DNA of 64,000 bases, taken from NCBI RefSeq assembly GCF_030812775.1, contig NZ_JAUSTI010000021.1:1-64000 (forward strand). The letters run 5' to 3'. This document shows positions 26,696 through 34,689 of the stretch, one piece after another. Every line of letters begins with the position of its first letter. The stretch's first letter is position 1. This stretch comes from Paenibacillus tundrae (lineage in GTDB: Bacteria > Bacillota > Bacilli > Paenibacillales > Paenibacillaceae). The position numbers and the translations under genes were made by a program. The notes under the pieces were generated by a model, which was not told the origin of the DNA, did no database searches, and worked only from the letters and a program-made list of their open reading frames with translations.

Positions 26696-27424
26696 TCACA
26701 AGGTGTCCGATTTGCTAGAGGGTACGTCATACAGTGCTTCAAGTACACGGATATAATAGTCCTCCCCATGAGGCACAAACTCATGAGCATGCACCGTAAC
26801 AGTTTCTCGCACAGAAGATGGGGATGAATATACATCGTCGCTTGTCCCTAGTTCGGTACGTTCATCTGTGTTTCGATTCGTGGATGAAGCCAGCAACTCT
26901 GTCTCTATACGGATTCCAGTAGCCTCGATAACTTCACGGTCACCTCGAAATAACGCGAGCAGATCATCCAGAGCAACCTCGTATAAGCCATGCACTTCGC
27001 TTGGCTGTAGGATGTATTCTTCAAGTGATTGATTCAGGCAGAGTCCATATACGGAGCTGAATTCCCGATCGATAAATGGCACCCCACGAACTTCTCCTTG
27101 AAGCTCCTGCTTCGCAGTGAGTAGATACGTCAGCGTTTCGAAGGCAGCCTGAACGCCCAGTTCTTCCTCTAATTCTCGGCTCGCTTCATGTAGCTGTTCA
27201 CCAGCAGTAAGGTGACCCGCGGCTGTAATGTCGTAGTAAAGGGGGAATGTATCCTTGATATCACGTCTTCGTTGAAAAAGAACCATCCGCTGACCGACTT
27301 CGTCACGCACGATCCAACAATGAAATGAACGGTGCCAATATCCTTTGGCATGAACCTCTGTTCGAGGTGCCGTGCCTAACCAATTTTGCTGATTGTCATA
27401 AAAATCGAAACGTTCTGGGGTCAT
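26696..27424 (-). CDS. NUDIX hydrolase
   Basis: 242 residues. The Nudix box spans about residues 70-91: GHLTAGE, six residues, then RELEEELGV. This is one residue shorter than the classic box, a form seen in the IPP-isomerase-like/YfcD group. The preceding segment (WHRSFHCWIV and LFQRRRDIKDTFPLYYDITAAGH) also matches that group. The product would cleave a nucleoside diphosphate linked to another moiety; substrate unknown. The start at 27424 was chosen because AAGGAGA lies 8 bases upstream. The tail beyond residue 195 is Ser/Thr-rich and may be disordered. Confidence 0.9.
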   Translation of the reverse strand: MTPERFDFYDNQQNWLGTAPRTEVHAKGYWHRSFHCWIVRDEVGQRMVLFQRRRDIKDTFPLYYDITAAGHLTAGEQLHEASRELEEELGVQAAFETLTYLLTAKQELQGEVRGVPFIDREFSSVYGLCLNQSLEEYILQPSEVHGLYEVALDDLLALFRGDREVIEATGIRIETELLASSTNRNTDERTELGTSDDVYSSPSSVRETVTVHAHEFVPHGEDYYIRVLEALYDVPSSKSDTL

Positions 27425-27500
27425 GAAACGTATCTCCTTATATAGCAAGTTTTAAAGTTCAAAATTTCACAAAGTTTTATTAAGAAAGGGGAACCACCAC

Positions 27501-27803
27501 ATGGAATGCATTGTACACTTTCAAGTCATTTATCCGCAACCTCAAGAACGTAAAAGCCTTAGAGGACTCATCTTTGTAGGGCAGGGACAGGAGCCGGCTA
27601 ACAGTCAGTTAACGACGATGTTCAAAGATATGGGATTCAATGTACGTCTGGAAGATGAAGCACAGCTATTGTTCAAACCTGTGGATGCTTCGGCCAACTT
27701 TGAGTATATTCGTGTAACTGAGCTTGATACCGGGGAAGAAGTCTATAAGGAAGATAAGGATCTAAAATCGATTCTGGAACACCTGTTACCTCGCCGCTTC
27801 TAA
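27501..27803 (+). CDS. Hypothetical protein, 100 residues
   Basis: No family was recognised. Compact, cytoplasmic, mixed alpha/beta, with no signal or membrane segment: ECIVHFQVIYPQP, then RGLIFVGQGQEPANSQLTTMF and a C-terminal helix KDLKSILEHLLPRRF. AAAGGGG is placed well before the ATG. It is divergent from the NUDIX gene and followed by a hairpin terminator, so it is expressed alone. A genuine small gene is likely from its ribosome-binding site, codon use and terminator. Confidence 0.75.
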   Translation: MECIVHFQVIYPQPQERKSLRGLIFVGQGQEPANSQLTTMFKDMGFNVRLEDEAQLLFKPVDASANFEYIRVTELDTGEEVYKEDKDLKSILEHLLPRRF

Positions 27804-27868
27804 GTTTTAAGTCACTGTTGAGATCAGCTAATGTCTGTTTGTGAATGATAGAATCATCCCATAATACT

Positions 27869-27898
27869 AAAGGCCCCACCGAATCGGTGAGACCTTTC
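27869..27898 (+). terminator. Probable terminator after the 100-residue gene
   Basis: AAAGGCCCCACCGA and TCGGTGAGACCTTT form a stem with one mismatch around two bases; the T tract after it is short. Confidence 0.6.
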
Positions 27899-28185
27899 TG
27901 AGAAGTAACCAGGAGCCGTTCTGCTCCGCCCCATCCGTCATTGTACCTGAGGAATTAACGTGGGTGGGGAATCGACACGGACAGACAAGCTGAAGTTTTT
28001 TATTACATACCCGTTGCACCCTAGAATTTATTCAAACGATGGCAGTCGAGCAGAGATCACTCGAGTAGCCCACCTGAATGTCTGTCTTCTAAAGGATCAG
28101 AGTAGGACATTGCTCTGAGGTGCGAGAAGACTCGTCATAATGAAGTAAGTTCATGATCAGTTATGACGAGCTTACTTGCGTTTCC
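27899..28185. other. Non-coding stretch with several small inverted repeats
   Basis: No gene is seen. It holds a perfect 10-bp inverted repeat, CTCGTCATAA at 28131-28140 and TTATGACGAG at 28161-28170, just past the mscL stop and possibly its terminator, plus a small GGAG/CTCC hairpin near 27912. A small RNA cannot be excluded. Confidence 0.4.
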
Positions 28186-28680
28186 TTAAGCAGGACTCCC
28201 GCTGCCTTCAGCTTCTAGCTCGGATGTACAGTGGGAGCAACGAGTAGCTGCTGCCGGAATTTCAGATAGGCAGTATTTGCAAGCCTTGGTCGTTTTCTTC
28301 GGCTCAGGCTTTTTGTGTTCTTTGCTTTTGAGGTAATTAATACCTTTGACGAGCATGAAGATACAGAATGCCACAATAAGAAAATCAATCATAACGTTGA
28401 TAAACTGACCATATGCAATTACGGTAGCACCAGCTTCGTTTGCTTGAGCGAGCGTTGTGATGTCTTGTCCATTTGCCGTCTTCACACTTGGATCAAGATT
28501 GATGATTTTCTGGCTGAAATCAATGCCGCCCATCAGTTTGCCAACCGGTGGCATGATGATATCATTCACGAGTGAAGTTACAATTTTACCAAAAGCAGCC
28601 CCGATAATAACCCCGACCGCCAGATCAATGACGTTGCCACGTACGGCAAATTCCTTGAATTCTTTAAGAACGCCTTTCAT
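28186..28680 (-). CDS. mscL: Large-conductance mechanosensitive channel MscL with C-terminal zinc ribbon
   Basis: 164 residues. The MscL core is clear: MKGVLKEFKEFAVRGNVIDLAVGVIIGAAFGKIV (N-terminal helix and TM1 gate), DIIMPPVGKLMGG, and TM2 (FINVMIDFLIVAFCIFMLVKGIN). It opens under hypoosmotic membrane tension to release solutes. After the usual cytoplasmic helix it carries CKYCLSEIPAAATRCSHC, a CxxC-x10-CxxC zinc-ribbon-like tail near 134-151, which E. coli MscL lacks. The start at 28680 has AAGGAGA 9 bases upstream and matches the family N-terminus; the in-frame ATG at 28758 is too early. Monocistronic. Confidence 0.95.
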   Translation of the reverse strand: MKGVLKEFKEFAVRGNVIDLAVGVIIGAAFGKIVTSLVNDIIMPPVGKLMGGIDFSQKIINLDPSVKTANGQDITTLAQANEAGATVIAYGQFINVMIDFLIVAFCIFMLVKGINYLKSKEHKKPEPKKTTKACKYCLSEIPAAATRCSHCTSELEAEGSGSPA

Positions 28681-28960
28681 AGTTGCATGTCTCCTTTGAC
28701 AGATAATGTCGTTGCAAAGGTTGTTTTGAACCCGCGCTTCCGTTTTCATATTGTACATAAAAATGACGCTTCAATCACCCCTGAAATGCAAATTAAGACA
28801 ACTTTCCGCAACTTCCATGAAAATACTTCTTTATTTCACGCGAGCAATTCGGTATACTTCTAACATTGTCAGTGAAGTTTAACTTATTTATTTACAGATT
28901 CACGATCATACATCGTTCAGAATCATGGGAATTATCGGTTTAACAATTTAATACGCCGTT

Positions 28961-29027
28961 ACTCGTATATGTGCAGGAATAGGCCTGCATGTCTCTACCC
29001 GATCACCGTAATGATCGGACTACGGGA
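28961..29027 (+). promoter_or_regulatory. Guanine-class purine riboswitch
   Basis: P1 is formed by CTCGTA (28962-28967) and TACGGG (29021-29026), P2 by GTGCAGG and CCTGCAT, P3 by CCGATC and GATCGG. The joining regions match the purine aptamer, including TGTCTCTACC and GACTAC. The ligand-pairing position is C (GACTAC rather than GATTAC), which predicts guanine rather than adenine. About 325 bases separate it from xpt. A weak hairpin and T run near 29251-29292 could be the expression platform. The remaining gap 28681-28960 shows no gene. Confidence 0.9.
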
Positions 29028-29352
29028 AAGATCTGTTATATTGCTAATGTTATGATGATGGTAATCCAAAATAGGCTAAGTACAGTGCTCATCGTCGCAT
29101 CTGTGTGAGTCATGGACTTGTTCCTTTTGCTCAAGCTCAACATGGGTTCGAAGAGACACACTAGAACCGCGTGATTCCATCTGCCGTATCATTACGAAAT
29201 TTCAGTTTCAATGGCTTGTCATATATGTACAAGTCTGTCTTTCCTGTCTCCGGTTCAGCCGCAGCGGTGAAAGGTGGGCTTTTTGTTTTTGGCAGCCGAA
29301 TGGGAGAGCATGCAGGGTCGCCTGTGCGAGAGGCACACAAGGAGAGAACAAC

Positions 29353-29940
29353 ATGCAATTGCTAAAAGATAAAGTAAGACAGGAAGGCATTGTACTGTCT
29401 GAACAAGTACTGAAAGTGGACTCATTTTTGAACCATCAGATGGACCCGGTTCTCATGAAGGAAGTGGGCAAGGAATTCATCCGCCGCTTCGAAGGGGAGA
29501 ATATCACACGTGTGCTCACGATTGAATCCTCGGGTATAGCGCCAGGCATCATGACGGCATTGGAGCTTAATGTACCGCTGATTTTTGCACGGAAGCAGAA
29601 GTCGCTTACTCTTACAGAAGATATTCTGGTCGAGAAGGTGTACTCATTCACGAAGCAGGAGACCAATGAGATTACCGTTGCCAAAAAGTTCATGCAGCCA
29701 GGTGACCGCGTACTCATTATCGATGACTTCTTGGCGAATGGTGAGGCGGCATTTGGACTAGCACGTATCGTAGAACAGGTTGGAGCCGAGGTAGTCGGCA
29801 TTGGGATCGTAATTGAGAAAGCCTTCCAGCCAGGCGGACGCTTGCTTCAAGAAGCAGGATATCGGGTTGAATCACTAGTTCGTATTGGTGCCCTGTCGAA
29901 CGGACAGGTTACATTTGCGGATGAGGAGGGCACGAACTGA
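29353..29940 (+). CDS. xpt: Xanthine phosphoribosyltransferase
   Basis: 195 residues, full length for Xpt. It salvages xanthine to XMP with PRPP in the cytoplasm. The N-terminus MQLLKDKVRQEGIVLSEQVLKVDSFLNHQMDP is family-typical, and the PRPP-binding loop VLIIDDFLANGEA lies near residues 119-131. It is directly followed, one base after its stop, by pbuX. The guanine riboswitch upstream matches the B. subtilis xpt-pbuX arrangement. Confidence 0.96.
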   Translation: MQLLKDKVRQEGIVLSEQVLKVDSFLNHQMDPVLMKEVGKEFIRRFEGENITRVLTIESSGIAPGIMTALELNVPLIFARKQKSLTLTEDILVEKVYSFTKQETNEITVAKKFMQPGDRVLIIDDFLANGEAAFGLARIVEQVGAEVVGIGIVIEKAFQPGGRLLQEAGYRVESLVRIGALSNGQVTFADEEGTN

Positions 29941-29941
29941 T

Positions 29942-31294
29942 ATGGCACGCGAACGTATTTTTCAGCGGCATCGGCACCCGGTTCAAACATTCTCCTTAGG
30001 TCTCCAGCATGTATTAGCGATGTATGCAGGTGCCGTGATTGTGCCTCTGATCGTAAGTGAAGCCTTAGGCTTTACGATGGAGCAACTGACGTACTTGATT
30101 GCAATTGATTTGCTCGCCTGTGGCGTAGCGACATTGCTTCAAGTGTGGGGGAACCGTTATTTCGGAGTGGGGCTCCCTGTTATGCTTGGTTGTGCTTTCC
30201 AGGCGGTATCTCCGATGATTATTATCGGTCAGAGCAGCGGTGTATCAGCCATTTATGGTGCGATTATTGCTTCCGGACTATTTGTGCTTATTTTCTCCGG
30301 TCTATTTGGTAAATTGATTCGACTATTTCCACCAGTGGTTACAGGCTCAGTCGTGACGATTATTGGTTTGACACTGATCCCTGTGGCGTTCAACGATCTT
30401 GGTGGTAGTACGAATTTTGGTAGTGCTCAGAATTTGATGCTCGGTTTCGGTGTACTGCTGTTCATCATTCTGTTGACGCGGTTTACAACTGGATTTATCC
30501 GCTCCATCTCGGTTCTGATTGGACTTCTCGCTGGTACAATTGCAGCAGCCTTTATGGGTGAAGTGAAACTCGCACCTTTACGTGAAGCAAGCTGGTTCCA
30601 TATGATACAGCCGTTCTACTTCGGTAAACCAACGTTTGAGATTGTACCGATTCTGACGATGATTTTGGTCGCTATAGTGAGTGTTGCTGAATCAACGGGT
30701 GTATTTATGGCTTTGGGTAAAATTCTGGATAAAGATCTGACTTCCAAAGACCTGGCTCGGGGTTACCGCGCAGAAGGTCTGGCGATTGTACTGGGTGGTA
30801 TCTTCAACTCCTTCCCATACACGACCTATTCGCAAAATGTAGGGCTTGTACAGATGACGCGAGTTAAAACACGTGATGTTATTGTTGTAGCGGGTAGCTT
30901 GCTTGTTGTGATTGGATTCGTACCCAAGATTGCTGCGCTGGCACAGCTTGTACCAGGTTCTGTTTTAGGTGGAGCGATGGTTGCTCTGTTTGGCATGGTG
31001 GTATCGTCAGGTATTCGCATTTTGGGAAGCCAAGTGGATCTGAACCGTCATGAGAATTTGTTCATTATCGCGTGTTCTGTAGGCATGGGTCTAGGGGTAA
31101 CCGTTGTACCTGAGCTGTTTGCCAATACACCAGCCTGGGCACAAATCATGTTAGGTAACGGCATCATTGCAGGTAGTTTTACAGCGATATTTATGAATCT
31201 CTTGTTCAACGGCATTGGAACGAAGGCTGAGGCAGCTAGAATGGCAGAGAAACAAGCGGACGATATTATTGGCGAGTCTAAACAGCCTGCGTAA
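29942..31294 (+). CDS. pbuX: Xanthine permease
   Basis: 450 residues, nucleobase:cation symporter-2 family, with 12-14 membrane segments. Family features include the opening FSLGLQHVLAMYAGAVIVPLIV and the SVAESTGVFMALGK motif with its key Glu. It starts at 29942, one base past the xpt stop, and is translationally linked to it. Import of xanthine feeds Xpt; both are under the guanine riboswitch. A longer start at 29885 lies inside xpt and is rejected. Confidence 0.95.
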   Translation: MARERIFQRHRHPVQTFSLGLQHVLAMYAGAVIVPLIVSEALGFTMEQLTYLIAIDLLACGVATLLQVWGNRYFGVGLPVMLGCAFQAVSPMIIIGQSSGVSAIYGAIIASGLFVLIFSGLFGKLIRLFPPVVTGSVVTIIGLTLIPVAFNDLGGSTNFGSAQNLMLGFGVLLFIILLTRFTTGFIRSISVLIGLLAGTIAAAFMGEVKLAPLREASWFHMIQPFYFGKPTFEIVPILTMILVAIVSVAESTGVFMALGKILDKDLTSKDLARGYRAEGLAIVLGGIFNSFPYTTYSQNVGLVQMTRVKTRDVIVVAGSLLVVIGFVPKIAALAQLVPGSVLGGAMVALFGMVVSSGIRILGSQVDLNRHENLFIIACSVGMGLGVTVVPELFANTPAWAQIMLGNGIIAGSFTAIFMNLLFNGIGTKAEAARMAEKQADDIIGESKQPA

Positions 31295-31373
31295 GTAGAT
31301 GTTAACAATACCAGCAAGAAGTAGTTTCCGTCATGCATCATATGTTAACTCGTGTCATGAAATACTTATATTA

Positions 31374-31553
31374 CGTGTTCAAAAAGGTCGGTTTTCAGTA
31401 CCAAGAAGATGGGGTGAAGATAGAAATGGAGTAGCGGAGCGTAGATTAAGCTACGTGAGCAACGGACATTTCGGCTGAATCCCATATTCGAAGCTGAGAT
31501 GCCGCTCGCGCATCCTTCGTAATCAAAAGCGGACTTTTTGAACAACCTTTTAT
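31374..31553. repeat. MITE-like repeat family 2, full-length copy
   Basis: About 180 bp bounded by CGTGTTCAAAAAGGTC and its near complement GGACTTTTTGAACAACC. It is non-coding. Shorter relatives lie at 12962-13018 and 20464-20525: both ends match, the middle is deleted in each. This is the longest copy, in the gap between pbuX and the next gene. Small size, terminal inverted repeats and multiple copies fit a non-autonomous element. Confidence 0.75.
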
Positions 31554-31623
31554 GTCATGAATAAATGGTTTAATGGCATGAGTCATTTACATGATGAATG
31601 ATCTATAGCATGAATAACAACAC

Positions 31624-31667
31624 AAACATCCGATTCTCTGCTTTGCAGGGAAACGGATGTTTTTTTG
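31624..31667 (+). terminator. Terminator beyond pbuX
   Basis: AAACATCCG (31624-31632) pairs with CGGATGTTT (31654-31662), then TTTTTGG. It is separated from pbuX by the repeat, so the element may lie inside the transcript. Confidence 0.8.
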
Positions 31668-31698
31668 GTTAGAAGCCGTAAGGAATTATAAATGCGAA

Positions 31699-32037
31699 TT
31701 ATAAATGCCGCATCTGTTTTTCCGCAAAATCACCAATCCAAGGCAGCTTCAGCCATTTTCCCTGTAAGCTTGTTACAACCATCAGGAGCCATACAACCAC
31801 ACCAAGCAGGGATAACAGGGAGGAGACCAATGGGCCAAATAATGGGAGAAATGTGCATAACACATGACCGACCATAATGAGGCCAAATACCGTTACCGAT
31901 TGAAGCGCATGGAACATAACGAATCGACTCCGCTTTTCCACAGCGAGAAATATGATCCCACCAACAATGGTGAACAGATAACAGAGCATACCTGCAATAT
32001 TTTCATCCAGACCGCTCGATGATTTAATGGGGGACAT
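31699..32037 (-). CDS. DUF4870-like small membrane protein
   Basis: 112 residues with three predicted membrane segments (GMLCYLFTIVGGIIFLAV, SVTVFGLIMVGHVLCTFL and LLSLLGVVVWLLMVV). The pattern DENIAGMLCYLF, FVMFHALQSV and a terminal KLPWIGDFAEK matches the DUF4870/YtkA-like group of small integral proteins. GGAGG precedes the ATG by 9 bases. Function unknown. It converges on the pbuX operon and stands alone. Confidence 0.82.
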   Translation of the reverse strand: MSPIKSSSGLDENIAGMLCYLFTIVGGIIFLAVEKRSRFVMFHALQSVTVFGLIMVGHVLCTFLPLFGPLVSSLLSLLGVVVWLLMVVTSLQGKWLKLPWIGDFAEKQMRHL

Positions 32038-32291
32038 CCGGTCAAGCCTCCTTTGTCCTTTTTATATAAGCTATGAGGAGAAGGGACAGAACTGAACCGG
32101 AATGATGAAGGATTGAATGAATGGATAAATCTATGTATGTATGATGTGTTGCTATATCTAGTGTATAGAAAGCTATTTACATTTAACATGGCGTTGGTGT
32201 AGCTATGGAGGAACAGACCCATTTGTCATATCGGCTGTGCCTGCCCCCCAGAGCTACTATTTAAGATCTATCCTTCTGGTTACCCTAAAGA

Positions 32292-32573
32292 TTAATTATC
32301 ACCTTGCTCAAGCTGTCTACGTGGATTCGTGACTTTACCGATTTTGTCAGTATCATTCTCCTTGGGTACCAAACGTTCGTCCGTACGACCATCATGATGG
32401 TTCTCAAAGGCAAACTCCGTCAATTTCCACTCTGTCTTGCCAAGAATGGGATCGGCGGGAAAATGCTGACCTCGATGCAGATGCTCCTCGCGTCCTGCTT
32501 CGTTGATGTAGATTCCGTCCACTTCCACGACTTCATGCGAAAGGGGCAACATGTCCTGTTCTTTTCGTTCCAT
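32292..32573 (-). CDS. Hypothetical protein, 93 residues
   Basis: No family is assigned with confidence. The protein is small, hydrophilic and His/Glu-rich, with VDGIYINEAGREEHLHRGQ followed by FPADPILGKTEW, a layout seen in short cytoplasmic YjzC-like proteins. GAGGAGG lies 10 bases before the ATG at 32573. It has no membrane segment. Likely a real gene on the ribosome-binding site; role unknown. Confidence 0.65.
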   Translation of the reverse strand: MERKEQDMLPLSHEVVEVDGIYINEAGREEHLHRGQHFPADPILGKTEWKLTEFAFENHHDGRTDERLVPKENDTDKIGKVTNPRRQLEQGDN

Positions 32574-32783
32574 GAAACGGCGCCTCCTCAGAATCCAGAA
32601 ATTTAACTATAATGGTTGTCCGTGATAATATCCCCCGAATAGTTACGCGTTATGCTGGATACATTAATTCCGTATACAATAGGCATATGCATTAAATATG
32701 ATTCGGAATTAAACTTTTTCGGGTTAAAAACCGTTATAAATATTAAGGAAAATCGTCAAGTCGTAACATACTTCCGAATATGC

Positions 32784-32814
32784 TACAATAAGATTATGAT
32801 TCAACTTGAATCAT
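32784..32814 (+). promoter_or_regulatory. Extended -10 element followed by a perfect palindrome
   Basis: TGCTACAAT gives an extended -10 (TACAAT 32784-32789). At the expected transcription start lies ATGATTCAA-C-TTGAATCAT (32796-32814), perfect 9-bp arms, consistent with a repressor operator. It faces the 62-residue gene 157 bases downstream. The rest of 32574-32970 shows nothing recognisable. Confidence 0.5.
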
Positions 32815-32970
32815 ATCGGGTATTTATAGTGTCAGGTACTTGCTTTTAGCGAGGTTCCCGACCTAAAGCTTGCTTTAAGCCGCGCACACAACTTCATGAA
32901 TGGCATTTAAGACTTATTCGGCGTTCTCTAAACGGAGCATTCACTTTCAACGTTTTGGGAGGGAATTACA

Positions 32971-33159
32971 ATGGCAACGAAAGGTCACAATGAGGTCAAA
33001 GAAAGTTTGAGGGAAATGACTCGGATTTTCCGTCCTAAGGATCCAAAAAAATTCGTGAAGGAGTACGTGAGAAAATACCGGATTACGGGTGGGTATGAAG
33101 AAGAATTGACTTCTGTGGTCGAGCATGAGCTTGTCAAGATGGATTCTTCCGTATCCTGA
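32971..33159 (+). CDS. Small basic protein, 62 residues
   Basis: No family was recognised. Hydrophilic and Lys/Glu-rich, with a likely helical arrangement (VKESLREMTRIF, then KKFVKEYVRKYRI) and no signal or membrane segment. GGGAGGG is placed well before the ATG, and a strong terminator follows 40 bases after the stop, so it is a genuine independent transcription unit. A palindromic operator upstream suggests regulation. Its role is unknown. Confidence 0.7.
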   Translation: MATKGHNEVKESLREMTRIFRPKDPKKFVKEYVRKYRITGGYEEELTSVVEHELVKMDSSVS

Positions 33160-33198
33160 AGCACTTAACTTAGAATTTTACTGTTCCGATATGAATAG

Positions 33199-33240
33199 AA
33201 CCGTCTTCCGGGCGTTAAGCTCCGGTAGACGGTTTTTTTT
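33199..33240 (+). terminator. Terminator after the 62-residue gene
   Basis: AACCGTCT (33199-33206) pairs with AGACGGTT (33227-33234), with CCGG inside, followed by eight T. Confidence 0.9.
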
Positions 33241-33331
33241 GCTTTAGCCAGAAGAGTTTACCATTATTTTTCGGGCTTTGTTGCGTGAAGCTTGCATATA
33301 TATGGGAGTACACAACTTCCAGGAAGGATGT

Positions 33332-34093
33332 ATGCATGTGGATCCTATTTTGAAAACAAAAGAAGAGATTAGCTACATGCAGGAAGCAGGGAGAATCCTG
33401 CACAACTGTCACAAGCTCATTGAACAGCGGTTAGCTCCCGGTGTAACTACACGGGACATGGATGAATTAGTGGAAGAATTTCTAGCGAAGAACGGTGCAA
33501 CGCCTGAACAAAAAGGATACAAAGGATACCCTTATGCGACCTGTGCCTCTATCAATGAGGTGGTCTGTCACGGTTTTCCTAGTGAACGGGAATTGGCTGA
33601 AGGTGACGTCGTGACTATTGATATGGTTGTGAATAAAGACGGCTGGCTTGCTGACTCTGCCTGGACATATGGGATCGGAGAACAGCGGCGGTCGATTCGT
33701 AAATTGATGAAACGTACAGAGAAGGCACTGCACCGTGCTATTGCCCAAGCTGTACCTGGGAATACGCTGGGGGATATCGGCAATGCCATAGAACGCTCAG
33801 CAAGGTTATATCGATATGGTATCGTGAAGCCGCTCATTGGTCATGGGATTGGTCAATACATTCATGAACCGCCCAATGTACTACCTTATGGCAAACGTGG
33901 CACAGGGCAGATGTTGACCGAAGGCATGGTCATTACGATTGAACCGATCTTCACCAGAGGCAGCTCAGGAGTTGTGGTGTGGGACGAAGATGGATGGACT
34001 GTTCGAACGGTGGACGGGAGCTGGGGAGTTCAATACGAGCACACGATCGCGATCACGAGCAATGGCCCACGAATCTTAACCGATGGAACATAA
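33332..34093 (+). CDS. map: Type I methionine aminopeptidase
   Basis: 253 residues. It removes the initiator Met from nascent proteins. Metal ligands are visible: the two Asp in VTIDMVVNKDGWLADSAWTY, the His in GHGIGQYIHEPP, the Glu in ITIEPIF and the Glu in QYEHTIAIT. The start at 33332 was chosen because AGGA lies upstream with acceptable spacing and the family N-terminus begins there; the in-frame ATG at 33278 lacks a site. This is probably an accessory MetAP, since the usual housekeeping copy lies in the ribosomal-protein region near adk and infA. Confidence 0.92.
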   Translation: MHVDPILKTKEEISYMQEAGRILHNCHKLIEQRLAPGVTTRDMDELVEEFLAKNGATPEQKGYKGYPYATCASINEVVCHGFPSERELAEGDVVTIDMVVNKDGWLADSAWTYGIGEQRRSIRKLMKRTEKALHRAIAQAVPGNTLGDIGNAIERSARLYRYGIVKPLIGHGIGQYIHEPPNVLPYGKRGTGQMLTEGMVITIEPIFTRGSSGVVVWDEDGWTVRTVDGSWGVQYEHTIAITSNGPRILTDGT

Positions 34094-34424
34094 TGTGGTA
34101 ATTGTGATTTATGCCAGGACATGTCATGTACAGGAGAACTGAAAGCAACGTTGGATTCAGAAAGGGAGGAGCACTACTCCATGCCGCTTCAAATGGCCAA
34201 AAGAACGGTGTGGAGTGAAATTTCCCTGCTGTACAACTGGAAGCTATCCTGCCAGGAAGAGATGGATTTTCTTTTGCATAATTTCGCATGTTTTGAGTGT
34301 GATAAAAGTCTGGTGAAAAATACGCCCGATCACCGAAATTTGGCAAAAATTTTCAAATTTATATTCATGTTTTTTTGACTGAAATCGCTTGCAAATATAG
34401 TTATGGTGCGGTTTTCTACATAAA
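34094..34424. other. Intergenic region between map and the cta operon
   Basis: No convincing gene. A 65-codon frame at 34181-34378 has AGGGAGGAG upstream but no recognisable protein pattern. No clear terminator for map was found. Confidence 0.4.
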
Positions 34425-34483
34425 GTGAACAAATTGTGAACATGTGTCCAAAGATTGACAAAATCATACCCTCAACTTATATT
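34425..34483 (+). promoter_or_regulatory. cta operon promoter with upstream direct repeats
   Basis: TTGACA (34455-34460), 17 bases, TATATT (34478-34483): a near-consensus sigma-A promoter. Just upstream, GTGAAC occurs at 34425-34430 and again at 34436-34441, 11 bases apart (one helical turn), each in a TTGTGAAC-like context. Such repeats resemble ResD-type binding sites. The leader to ctaC is about 200 bases. Confidence 0.65.
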
Positions 34484-34689
34484 TAATATGTGATTGAACC
34501 ATATAGAATGAATTGGAAGAATGCGTAGACATGCCCTTTGAAGGAAATTAAGGGGTCTATGGAAGCGTTATTTCTGGAAACGTTCTATATGACGGAGAGG
34601 ATTATACGTATTGTGCCAGAACGGAAGAGCAACATGCTTTTGGGACAAAGACGGTAATCTACGAAAACGTAAAAAAGTGGGGTAGATCA

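Noticed and set aside
27899..28185. 6S RNA or tmRNA gene.
   Set aside because: Small inverted repeats exist, but conserved core sequences of these RNAs were not found.
34181..34378. 65-codon open frame with AGGGAGGAG upstream.
   Set aside because: Spacing is too long and composition is not protein-like; kept only as a doubtful possibility.
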